From an uncultured Clostridia bacterium (GTDB lineage Bacteria > Bacillota > Clostridia > Christensenellales > Borkfalkiaceae): a stretch of DNA of 5,943 nucleotides. The notes beneath the pieces were generated by a model, which saw nothing but the letters and a program-made list of their open reading frames with translations, ran no database searches and was not told where the DNA came from. The translations under genes and the position numbers were made by a program. The stretch lies in contig CAMWKX010000085.1 in assembly GCA_947174955.1 (NCBI GenBank), positions 1 through 5,943 on the forward strand. The letters are read 5' to 3'. This document shows positions 1 through 5,452 of this stretch, piece after piece. How positions within the stretch are numbered: position 1 is the stretch's first letter; the number at the start of each line of letters is the position of its first letter.

Positions 1-351
1 GCCGTTGACTCCCACGGTAGCAACGGGTATGCCCGAGGGCATCTGTACTATGGACAAAAGGCTGTCAAGCCCGCCCATCATATCCGTCTTTATGGGCAGA
101 CCGATTACGGGAAGAGTCGTATACGCCGCAATAACCCCGCCGAGGTGAGCCGCCTTGCCCGCCGCGCAGATGATGACCTCTATACCGTTATCAGCCGCGC
201 TCTTTGCGAACTCGTGCGCTTCGTCGGGCGTTCTGTGGGCGGAAATTACGCGTACTTCCGTCTCTACGCCGAAGCTCTTCAACGCGGTTACCGCCGCCTT
301 TACTACTCCCAAATCGGATTTGGAACCCATAATAACAGCCGCTTTTGCCAT
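1..351 (-). CDS. purE: PurE, class I N5-carboxyaminoimidazole ribonucleotide mutase, 3' end cut by window edge
   Basis: PurE moves the carboxylate of N5-CAIR to C4 to give CAIR in cytosolic de novo purine synthesis. The visible 117 residues, of about 160 usual for class I, begin MAKAAVIMGSKSDLG, where the GSKSDL loop binds substrate phosphate. SAHRTPDE at 37-44 carries His39, equivalent to the catalytic His45 of E. coli. AGKAAHLGGVIAA at 64-76 and SLLSIVQMPSGIPV at 98-111 are also conserved in the family. The C-terminus lies off the left edge. The ATG at 351-349 is preceded by GGGAG (complement of 358-362) at a normal distance, so the start is well supported. It is divergent from the DUF1294-like gene, with 13 bp between start codons, so its promoter must lie inside or beyond that gene. 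Neighbouring purine genes, if any, are outside the window. Confidence 0.97.
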   Translation of the reverse strand, partial: MAKAAVIMGSKSDLGVVKAAVTALKSFGVETEVRVISAHRTPDEAHEFAKSAADNGIEVIICAAGKAAHLGGVIAAYTTLPVIGLPIKTDMMGGLDSLLSIVQMPSGIPVATVGVNG

Positions 352-364
352 AATAATCTCCCGT

Positions 365-700
365 ATGAACTTTTTTCTTTTGCCGCATACTTTTAATATG
401 CTGTTGCTATCTATCGTTTTCGGCACTTATATCATCGCCGTCAACGTTTACTCGGTTATGTTACTTTTGTCAATCCGCAACGACGCCCTTATGGACGAGG
501 ATAAAACCAAGGCCGGCGACGGAAAGTTGCTACTTTCCGCACTCCTGGGCGGTGCGCTCGGCATTTACGTTACGATGTTTATCACCAGATTCAAAATGAA
601 AAATATGCTTCTGATGATTTTGCTGCCCGTTATTGCCGTTTTAAACGTCTGGTTCTGCGTTGTAGCTATCCGTTCGGGCTTGACTTACGTTGCCGTTTGA
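365..700 (+). CDS. Small membrane protein, DUF1294-like, function unknown
   Basis: A 111-residue integral membrane protein. A first hydrophobic segment runs from about 12 to 36, a second from about 55 to 74, and a third from about 82 to 103. Between them lie the family-like features Asp46-Lys47 followed by Ala50, then LLGGALG at 60-66, Met71-Phe72, Arg75 and Lys77, and Pro88. This order (DK..A, GG, R-x-K, hydrophobic, P) is that of DUF1294 proteins, whose role is unknown. The match is imperfect: the R-I-P-E block between DK and GG is absent, making that interval about seven residues shorter, and the usual RHK reads RFK. No clear Shine-Dalgarno precedes the ATG at 365 or the in-frame ATG at 398, which would give 100 residues, so the start is uncertain. 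The frame stays open upstream across purE but that part is antisense shadow. It converges on mscL and ends before a bidirectional terminator. Confidence 0.72.
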   Translation: MNFFLLPHTFNMLLLSIVFGTYIIAVNVYSVMLLLSIRNDALMDEDKTKAGDGKLLLSALLGGALGIYVTMFITRFKMKNMLLMILLPVIAVLNVWFCVVAIRSGLTYVAV

Positions 701-740
701 CACAACATTTACAAAATACAGTGTTATTATAACACAACAT
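700..740. repeat. Pair of 9-bp direct repeats, ACACAACAT
   Basis: ACACAACAT occurs exactly at 700-708 and 732-740. The copies start 32 bp apart, close to three turns of the helix, and the second overlaps the right arm of the palindrome at 721-735. The first overlaps the end of the DUF1294-like stop codon. The spacing suits a protein binding one face of the DNA, but the region is AT-rich and two copies of a 9-mer are weak evidence. No function is assigned. Confidence 0.3.
721..735. promoter_or_regulatory. Perfect palindrome that reads as an extended -10 element on both strands
   Basis: GTGTTATTATAACAC is a perfect inverted repeat with 6-bp arms and a 3-bp centre. On the minus strand it contains TGT-TATAAT, a full-consensus extended -10 (hexamer at 731-726). 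On the plus strand it contains TGT-TATTAT (hexamer 725-730). Neither has a good -35 at 16-18 bp: the minus strand shows TTCCCT at 754-749, and the plus-strand TTGACA at 697-702 is too far, at 22 bp. Symmetric -10 elements are known to drive divergent transcription in bacteria. Minus transcription would run antisense through the DUF1294-like gene toward purE. Plus transcription would make about 100 nt and stop at the terminator. An operator role is also possible. Confidence 0.4.
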
Positions 741-797
741 ATTGCGAAAGGGAAATGTTTTGAATTATTTTTTTGCAATTTTATCAACAAAAATTTT

Positions 798-834
798 CGC
801 CGCCGTGCTCAAATTGCACGGCGGCGCGTTTTTT
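798..834. terminator. Bidirectional intrinsic terminator between convergent genes
   Basis: A perfect 11-bp GC-rich stem (CGCCGCCGTGC at 798-808 with its complement at 816-826) encloses a 7-nt loop. On the plus strand it is followed by a T run at 829-834. On the minus strand it is followed by AAAATTTTTGT (complement of 787-797), a usable U tract. It can therefore end both the plus-strand transcript of the DUF1294-like gene and the minus-strand operon ending in mscL. Confidence 0.92.
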
Positions 835-851
835 ATCTTCGTTTATTCGGC

Positions 852-1487
852 TTACTTATCGTTTTTAGCGGCAAGCAAATCCCTTATCTGCGTCAGAAGC
901 TCTTCCGTAGTAGGTGCGGGAGGCGCTGCGTTTGCCGCTGCTGCCGCTTCTTCCTCGGCTTTCTTCGCTTCGATCTCGGCTTTTACGACTTCGAGAGCTT
1001 CCGCCTTGGAAATACCTTTTTCCTTAGCGACAACCTTAGCTCTCGCTTTAATTTCCCTCGTATCGGCGTTTTTGAATTCTTCGCGCATTTTCTGCATACT
1101 CATAACCGTTTTTATGATTATGAAGAGCACTAACGCGATAAGCAGGAAGTCGATTATCGCCATAATAAACACGCCCCAATCTATATAGATTGAATTGGTA
1201 AAGTCAACTACCTGAACGAGGTCTCCCGTTTCCTTGCCCGCAGCGTCAAGCTCGGGGGTGTACGTCATAACCTTATGTAAGAACGTATAAAGACCGGGCT
1301 CTTTGCCGCCGGTTGCAAGCCAAACTATCCAGTCGACGAGCGGCTTGATAATCTTGTTGGTCAGAGCCGTAACGATCGCGCTGAATGCGCCACCGATTAT
1401 TACGCCGACAGCCATATCCAATATGTTACCGCGCGTAATGAAGTCCTTGAATTCTTTGAAAAATCCGGGTTTCTTTTCCTTTTTCAT
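852..1487 (-). CDS. mscL: MscL, large-conductance mechanosensitive channel with a long cytoplasmic tail
   Basis: MscL is a homopentameric inner-membrane channel that opens under membrane tension to release solutes during hypo-osmotic shock. The N-terminal amphipathic helix (FFKEFKDFITRGN, 9-21) is followed by TM1 from about 22 to 50 with the hallmark DMAVGVIIGGAF. Met25 aligns with the E. coli constriction residue Leu19, and Val29 with Val23. An extracytoplasmic loop spans about 55-103, TM2 about 104-127, and the conserved terminal helix TTEELLTQIRDLLAAK lies at 193-208. The protein is 211 residues against about 136-150 usually. Most of the excess is a charged Ala/Glu/Lys-rich helix at about 130-188, between TM2 and the terminal helix. 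AGGAGA (complement of 1495-1500) sits 7 nt before the ATG. It starts 29 bp after the flavodiiron gene, probably as last gene of that operon, and ends before the terminator at 798-834. Confidence 0.97.
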   Translation of the reverse strand: MKKEKKPGFFKEFKDFITRGNILDMAVGVIIGGAFSAIVTALTNKIIKPLVDWIVWLATGGKEPGLYTFLHKVMTYTPELDAAGKETGDLVQVVDFTNSIYIDWGVFIMAIIDFLLIALVLFIIIKTVMSMQKMREEFKNADTREIKARAKVVAKEKGISKAEALEVVKAEIEAKKAEEEAAAAANAAPPAPTTEELLTQIRDLLAAKNDK

Positions 1488-1516
1488 TTTTTTATCTCCT
1501 AAAAAATTTTTTTCTT

Positions 1517-2671
1517 TTATAAAAGTTCGTCCGCAAGCGCCTTAATTTGCGCTTCGCTCTCCGAATTCAGTGCAGAACGTATTTTAACCGTTGTTTGCGC
1601 AAATGTCAAGTTTTTACACTTCTCGAATTTAGCGCGCATTTGCTTTGCGCACACCGGCGCCCACGTTCCGTTTTCAATTAACCCGACAGTTCGGTTCTGA
1701 TAATTTCGCTCGACAAGTCTGTCGATAAACTCACGCGCCGCGGGGAATATATCCGCGTTGTAAGTCGTGGTTGCAATTACGAGTTTGGAATAGCGGAAAG
1801 CCTGCGCCACGCACTCCGCCCAGTCGTCGCGGGCAAGGTCGACGGTTTCAACCTCCTCGCCGCCGTCTTTCAAGAGCTGTGCCAAAAGCTCCGCCGCTTT
1901 CTTCGTATGACCGTAAACCGAGGTATACGCAACGAGCGTGCCCTCCGTTTCGGGCTCGTACCCGCTCCACTTTATATAGGACTGCACCGCGCTATTGAGA
2001 GCTTCGCCCGAAAGCACGGGTCCGTGAAGGGGCGCGACGATATTCAAAGGATACGCCGCAAGCTTTGAAATCACGGCTTTTACCTGCGCTCCGTACTTGC
2101 CGACTATGCCTATATAGTAGCGGCGGGCTTCGTCCGTCCAGTTGCCGTTGTCGTCCGACGCGCCGAACCTGCCGAACGCGTCCGCGGAAAACAGCAGAGA
2201 AAGCGTTTTGTCGTAAGTAAACATAACCTCGGGCCAATGAACCATAGGTGCGAACACGAACTTCAATTCGTGCTTGCCGAGGCTAAGCTCCTCTCCGTCG
2301 GTTACGACCACGCGGTTGTCCGCAATCCCCTTGCCGAAATACTCTTCGAGCATTACGAAAGTACTCTTATTGCCAACCACAGCAACCTGCGGATATTTTT
2401 TAACGAAAGCTTGTACGCACGCACTGTGGTCGGGCTCCATATGCTGAACGATCAGATAATCGGGCTGCGCTCCGCCGAGAGCCTTTTCAACCTTTGCAAG
2501 CCATTCCTTTTCGAAAGCCGCGTCGACGGTGTCCATAACCGCCGTCTTTTTATCTTTGATAACGTATGAATTGTAAGTAACGCCGACGGGCACGCTGTAC
2601 ATACCCTCGAACAAGTCGATTTGCTTGTCGTCGACGCCGACGTAAATTAAATCTTCGCCTACAAACTGCAT
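1517..2671 (-). CDS. Class A flavodiiron protein (FprA type), O2 or NO reductase
   Basis: Flavodiiron proteins are cytosolic enzymes that reduce O2 to water and/or NO to N2O, usually with electrons from rubredoxin, and protect anaerobes. The 384-residue length fits the two-domain class A form. The metallo-beta-lactamase-like domain (about 1-240) has a complete set of candidate di-iron ligands: QHMEPDH gives His77, Glu79, Asp81 and His82, VHWPE gives His145, SADAFG gives Asp164, and PLHGP gives His216. The flavodoxin domain (about 245-384) opens with AYTSVYGHTKKAA at 248-260, the FMN phosphate loop, and has TTTYNADIFP at 301-310. No rubredoxin domain is fused and no rubredoxin gene is in the window. 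Which of O2 or NO is preferred cannot be read from sequence. Only 14 nt separate it from the acyltransferase stop. The nearest AGGAG is inside that gene's last codons, 19 nt from this ATG, so translation is probably coupled. Confidence 0.95.
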   Translation of the reverse strand: MQFVGEDLIYVGVDDKQIDLFEGMYSVPVGVTYNSYVIKDKKTAVMDTVDAAFEKEWLAKVEKALGGAQPDYLIVQHMEPDHSACVQAFVKKYPQVAVVGNKSTFVMLEEYFGKGIADNRVVVTDGEELSLGKHELKFVFAPMVHWPEVMFTYDKTLSLLFSADAFGRFGASDDNGNWTDEARRYYIGIVGKYGAQVKAVISKLAAYPLNIVAPLHGPVLSGEALNSAVQSYIKWSGYEPETEGTLVAYTSVYGHTKKAAELLAQLLKDGGEEVETVDLARDDWAECVAQAFRYSKLVIATTTYNADIFPAAREFIDRLVERNYQNRTVGLIENGTWAPVCAKQMRAKFEKCKNLTFAQTTVKIRSALNSESEAQIKALADELL

Positions 2672-2685
2672 ATTTTTACCGGATT

Positions 2686-3306
2686 TTATTCTCCTCTGTT
2701 TTTAATCTGACGGGCGGGAACTCCCGCAACCACCGCATACGGCGGCACATCCTTAGTGACGATACTTCCCGCAGCCACTACCGCGCCCTTGCCGATATGT
2801 ACTCCCTTTAAAATTACCGAATTGGATGCTATCCACACGTCGTCCTCTATGACTATCGGTTCGGCGGTATGCCCCTGTCTGGTTATCGGCGTATCCCTGT
2901 CAATGAACACGTGATTGCTGTCGTTTATTACAACGTTGGGTCCCAGCATCACGTCGTTGCCAAGGCTTACTCCGCTGCGTGCGGTTATGCTGACGTTGCG
3001 GTTGAAAATCATATTGTTCCCGAGCTTTACGTTCTCGGGATAGTTTATTACCAGTCCGCCGTGCAGAAACTGAAAATCAACGCCACCCATTGTAATCTTA
3101 TAGAAAATCTTGCGCTTTTTCGGTCCGATTCCCGCCGACGGCAAAGAGTTTACTATGTCCTGCTCTTTGTACCATTTTTCCGAAGCAAGCTTTATCTTCT
3201 TGCAACGCCTGATATAAAACCACAGACTTATACGCTCGGACAGCTTCGGCTTCTTTCTTTTTTTACCGATTATTCCCGTGCGTTCTCTGAAAGTAATTTT
3301 TTCCAT
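2686..3306 (-). CDS. Hexapeptide-repeat (left-handed beta-helix) acyltransferase, probable O-acetyltransferase
   Basis: A 206-residue protein whose C-terminal part (about 85-200) is a left-handed beta-helix of hexapeptide repeats. Examples are VKLGNN, VSLGND, VMLGPN, IVIEDD, VWIASN, VILKGV and VHIGKG, closing with KDVPPYAVVAGVPARQIK. This is the family of maltose, NodL and WcaF-like acetyltransferases, which use acetyl-CoA to acetylate sugars or polysaccharides. His132 in NDSNHVF is the likely catalytic base. The first 75 residues are basic (GKKRKKPK at 14-21) with no signal peptide. The acceptor is unknown; a surface glycan is an inference. There is no Shine-Dalgarno before the ATG at 3306-3304, yet a near-consensus promoter puts its start point on that A, so the message may be leaderless. 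Later starts (TTG at residue 55, ATG at 73) also lack convincing sites and would cut into or near the fold. It leads the operon with the flavodiiron gene and mscL. Confidence 0.9.
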   Translation of the reverse strand: MEKITFRERTGIIGKKRKKPKLSERISLWFYIRRCKKIKLASEKWYKEQDIVNSLPSAGIGPKKRKIFYKITMGGVDFQFLHGGLVINYPENVKLGNNMIFNRNVSITARSGVSLGNDVMLGPNVVINDSNHVFIDRDTPITRQGHTAEPIVIEDDVWIASNSVILKGVHIGKGAVVAAGSIVTKDVPPYAVVAGVPARQIKNRGE

Positions 3307-3312
3307 AACGCT

Positions 3313-3341
3313 ATTTTAGCATAGCTTTCCGATATTGGCAA
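3313..3341 (-). promoter_or_regulatory. Near-consensus housekeeping promoter of the acyltransferase operon
   Basis: On the minus strand, TTGCCA (3341-3336, 5 of 6 matches to TTGACA) is followed by exactly 17 bp and then TAAAAT (3318-3313, 5 of 6 matches to TATAAT), with an extended TG one base upstream of the -10. Only six bases (AGCGTT) separate the -10 from the ATG, so the expected start of transcription is the A of the start codon. A short inverted repeat, GCTAT-N6-ATAGC (3325-3310), spans the -10. No terminator hairpin is seen after proA, so read-through from proBA could add to expression. Confidence 0.78.
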
Positions 3342-3347
3342 ATAATT

Positions 3348-4580
3348 TTATCTTATATTTCCGTTTCCACTCACAACGTATTTATAGGTCGTAAGCTCTT
3401 TCAGTCCCATAGGTCCGCGCGCGTGCAGTTTTTGGGTTGAAATGCCCATTTCGCACCCCAAGCCGAACTCTCCTCCGTCGGTAAAGCGCGTCGACGCGTT
3501 TACGTACACCGCCGCGCTGTCCACAGCCGTAGTAAACTTCTGCGCCGCCGCGTTATCTTCCGTGATTATGCAGTCACTGTGACCCGTGGAATGATTTGCA
3601 ATATGCGCGGTTGCACCGTCAACGCCGTCCACCACCGCAACAGCCATTTTATAGTCTAAAAATTCGGTATCGAAGCTCTTTTCGTCCGCGGGTTGCCCGC
3701 CCATAATGCCGTAAGCAACTTCGTCGGTAAAAAACTGCACTCTGCCCGCAAGTCTGTCCGCCAGGAGCGGCAAAAATTTTTGTGCAACGGCTTTATCGAC
3801 AAGGCAGACTTCCATTGCGTTGCACACCGAGGGGCGCGAACATTTGGCGTTTTCAATTATTTTCAAAGCCTTGTCGAAGTCGGCCTTTTTATCCACGTAG
3901 ACGTGGCATATGCCCGTACCCGTTTCAATGCACGGCACGGTCGCGTTTTCCACGCAGGCGCGTATAAGTCCCGCGCCGCCCCTCGGAATGAGCAAATCTA
4001 TATACCCCTTTGCACGCATAAGCTCGACCGCGCTGTCCCGCGAAACGTCCTCGACAAAGCCGATAACCGAGCCGTCTATTCCGCACTTTTCCAAGCCCAT
4101 ACGCATAGCTTTAACTATTGCAGCGGCGGAACGGTGCGCTTCCTTACCCGTGCGCAATACGCACACGTTGCCGCTCTTGAAGCAAAGCGCGGCGGCGTCG
4201 GAGGTGACGTTGGGACGGCTTTCGTAGATGATTGCAACCACACCCAGCGGCACGGAAATTTTCTTAATATTAAGACCGTCCGCGCGGGTCTGTTCGCTTA
4301 AAATTTCGCCTGCGGGGTCAGGCAGAGCGGCAACCTGTCTTACACCATCCGCCATCGCTCTTATGCGTTCGGGCGTGAGCGCAAGTCTGTCGAGCATTAC
4401 CTTTGAAATGCTCCCTTCCGCTTCTTTCATATCCGCAGCATTAGCTGCCAAAATTTCGTCCGCGCTCTCTATGAGAGCGTCCGCCATAGATTTAAGCGCG
4501 GAGTTCTTGCTCTCCGAGCTCAAACCTGCCATATAAGTTTTAGCCGACTTTGCGGCGATTAAAACGTTTTGGGTAGTCAT
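3348..4580 (-). CDS. proA: Gamma-glutamyl phosphate reductase (ProA), second step of proline synthesis
   Basis: ProA reduces L-glutamyl 5-phosphate with NADPH to glutamate 5-semialdehyde, which cyclises to pyrroline-5-carboxylate; it is an aldehyde-dehydrogenase-fold enzyme in the cytosol. The 410 residues are full length. KISVPLGVVAIIYESRPNVT (107-126) is the conserved N-terminal cofactor-domain block and LIPRGGAGLI is at 197-206. The catalytic cysteine is Cys253 in RPSVCNAMEV. The C-terminal family signature covers about 353-400, including YVNASTRFTDGGEFGLGCEM at 359-378 and HARGPMGLKELTTYK at 386-400. The start ATG overlaps the proB TGA (ATGA, 4580-4577), and AAAGG lies about 10 nt upstream inside proB, so the two are translationally coupled. 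ProA and ProB are known to act as a pair, protecting the labile phosphate. Confidence 0.98.
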   Translation of the reverse strand: MTTQNVLIAAKSAKTYMAGLSSESKNSALKSMADALIESADEILAANAADMKEAEGSISKVMLDRLALTPERIRAMADGVRQVAALPDPAGEILSEQTRADGLNIKKISVPLGVVAIIYESRPNVTSDAAALCFKSGNVCVLRTGKEAHRSAAAIVKAMRMGLEKCGIDGSVIGFVEDVSRDSAVELMRAKGYIDLLIPRGGAGLIRACVENATVPCIETGTGICHVYVDKKADFDKALKIIENAKCSRPSVCNAMEVCLVDKAVAQKFLPLLADRLAGRVQFFTDEVAYGIMGGQPADEKSFDTEFLDYKMAVAVVDGVDGATAHIANHSTGHSDCIITEDNAAAQKFTTAVDSAAVYVNASTRFTDGGEFGLGCEMGISTQKLHARGPMGLKELTTYKYVVSGNGNIR

Positions 4581-5347
4581 AATTTTTTACCTTTGAAGTG
4601 TGTGCCGACGGGCTTGCCCGCAATTATATCGTAAAGAAGTTCGGGTTGCGCGCCGTTGGCAATTACCATATCGCAGCCTGCGTTCATACACAGCTTTGCC
4701 GCGTGAATTTTGGTAGCCATTCCGCCCGTACCCACTCCGCTGACCGAGCCGCCCGCTTTACTTTCAAGCTCGGGCGTGATTTCTTCGACAACTGAAATGA
4801 GCTCCGCATTTTTGTCCACGTGCGGATCGGCGGAATACAGCCCGTCGATATCAGATAATAATACAAGTAAGTCGGCGTTGATGTTGACCGCAGTAAGCGC
4901 GGACAGTGTGTCGTTGTCGCCGACGGAAATTTCTGCGGTGGCAACCGTGTCGTTTTCGTTGATAACGGGCAATACGCCGAAGTCGAGAAGTCTGCGCATA
5001 GTGTTACCGAAGTTTTCGCGCCGCTCGACACTTTCGAAGTCCTCGGCGGTGATCAGCACCTGCGCAACCGTGTGGTGATACTGCGAAAATGCGCGATCGT
5101 AAAAGCACATAAGCTCGCACTGCCCCACCGCTGCCGCCGCCTGCTTTGCGGGGATATCCGCGGGGCGTTCCTTTAAGCACAGCTTGCTTTTGCCGAGAGC
5201 AATCGCGCCCGACGAAACTATTATAACCTCGTTACCAGCGTTTTTTATATCGGCTATAACCCTGCACAGATTTTCGAACATATGCACGTTTAAATTGCCG
5301 TTCAGATACGTCAGCGTCGACGTGCCGATTTTTACTACTATCCGCAT
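4577..5347 (-). CDS. proB: Glutamate 5-kinase (ProB) without PUA domain, first step of proline synthesis
   Basis: ProB phosphorylates L-glutamate on the gamma-carboxylate with ATP, the committed and usually proline-inhibited step. The 256 residues form only the amino-acid-kinase domain; E. coli ProB has 367 with a C-terminal PUA domain, and PUA-less forms occur in other bacteria. Visible motifs are VVKIGTSTL at 4-12 with Lys6, IVSSGAIALG at 43-52, VINENDTV at 128-135, VGDNDTLSA at 142-150, LLSDIDGLY at 163-171, and the kinase signature VGTGGMATKIHAA at 205-217. The protein ends normally at the proA overlap with no frameshift, so loss of the PUA domain is not a break. The start has GAGGT (complement of 5353-5357) 5 nt upstream. 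With the predicted promoter the leader is only about 13 nt, leaving no room for a T-box or other riboswitch. Confidence 0.97.
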   Translation of the reverse strand: MRIVVKIGTSTLTYLNGNLNVHMFENLCRVIADIKNAGNEVIIVSSGAIALGKSKLCLKERPADIPAKQAAAAVGQCELMCFYDRAFSQYHHTVAQVLITAEDFESVERRENFGNTMRRLLDFGVLPVINENDTVATAEISVGDNDTLSALTAVNINADLLVLLSDIDGLYSADPHVDKNAELISVVEEITPELESKAGGSVSGVGTGGMATKIHAAKLCMNAGCDMVIANGAQPELLYDIIAGKPVGTHFKGKKL

Positions 5348-5366
5348 ACTTTACCTCGTTTGCATT

Positions 5367-5395
5367 ATTATAAACGACTTTGAATATTTAGTCAA
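5367..5395 (-). promoter_or_regulatory. Near-consensus housekeeping promoter of proBA
   Basis: On the minus strand, TTGACT (5395-5390, 5 of 6) is followed by a 17-bp AT-rich spacer and a perfect TATAAT (5372-5367). Transcription should start near 5360, giving a leader of about 13 nt that carries the GAGGT ribosome site. The -35 begins about 10 bp after the gdhA terminator hairpin, so the two signals are packed tightly. Confidence 0.85.
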
Positions 5396-5403
5396 TTAAA
5401 CTT

Positions 5404-5436
5404 AAAGCGCGGGCGCAATAATTTGCGCCCGCGCTT
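5404..5436 (-). terminator. Intrinsic terminator hairpin after gdhA, with a broken U tract
   Basis: A perfect 14-bp GC-rich stem (AAGCGCGGGCGCAA at 5405-5418 with its complement at 5423-5436) encloses the 4-nt loop TAAT. It begins 16 bp past the gdhA stop codon. In the gdhA direction the sequence after the stem reads TAAGTTTAATT, so the U tract is interrupted and some read-through into proBA is possible. The plus-strand side also has T-rich sequence at 5435-5448, but no plus-strand gene ends here. Confidence 0.8.
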
Positions 5437-5452
5437 GATTTGATTTTTAAGA

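Noticed and set aside
155..364. Upstream extension of the DUF1294-like frame across purE to an ATG at 155
   Set aside because: It is antisense to conserved purE codons and its translation has no family character; the hydrophobic, family-like part begins only after 365.
690..1188. Two overlapping plus-strand open frames (690-1133 and 742-1188)
   Set aside because: Both run through the terminator stem at 798-826 and antisense to mscL; neither has a recognisable product.
1514..1525. Palindrome CTTTTATAAAAG over the flavodiiron stop codon
   Set aside because: A pure AT-rich 12-mer without a GC stem or placed promoter hexamers; it is expected by chance in such sequence and is too weak for a terminator.
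3310..3325. GCTAT-N6-ATAGC inverted repeat as a terminator for proA or an operator
   Set aside because: The five-bp stem is too weak for a terminator and has no U tract after it; an operator role over the -10 is possible but a single 5-bp pair is not enough support.
3693..4301. Long plus-strand open frame of about 200 codons opposite proA
   Set aside because: It is antisense to highly conserved proA, including the catalytic-cysteine region, and is explained by proA codon bias leaving few stops on the other strand.
4228..5078. Plus-strand open frames opposite proA (4228-4536) and proB (4710-5078)
   Set aside because: Low-complexity Ser/Ala/Leu-rich translations that mirror codon bias of the real genes.
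5184..5399. Plus-strand open frame crossing the proB start
   Set aside because: It covers the proBA promoter and the proB N-terminus in antisense and has no plausible product.
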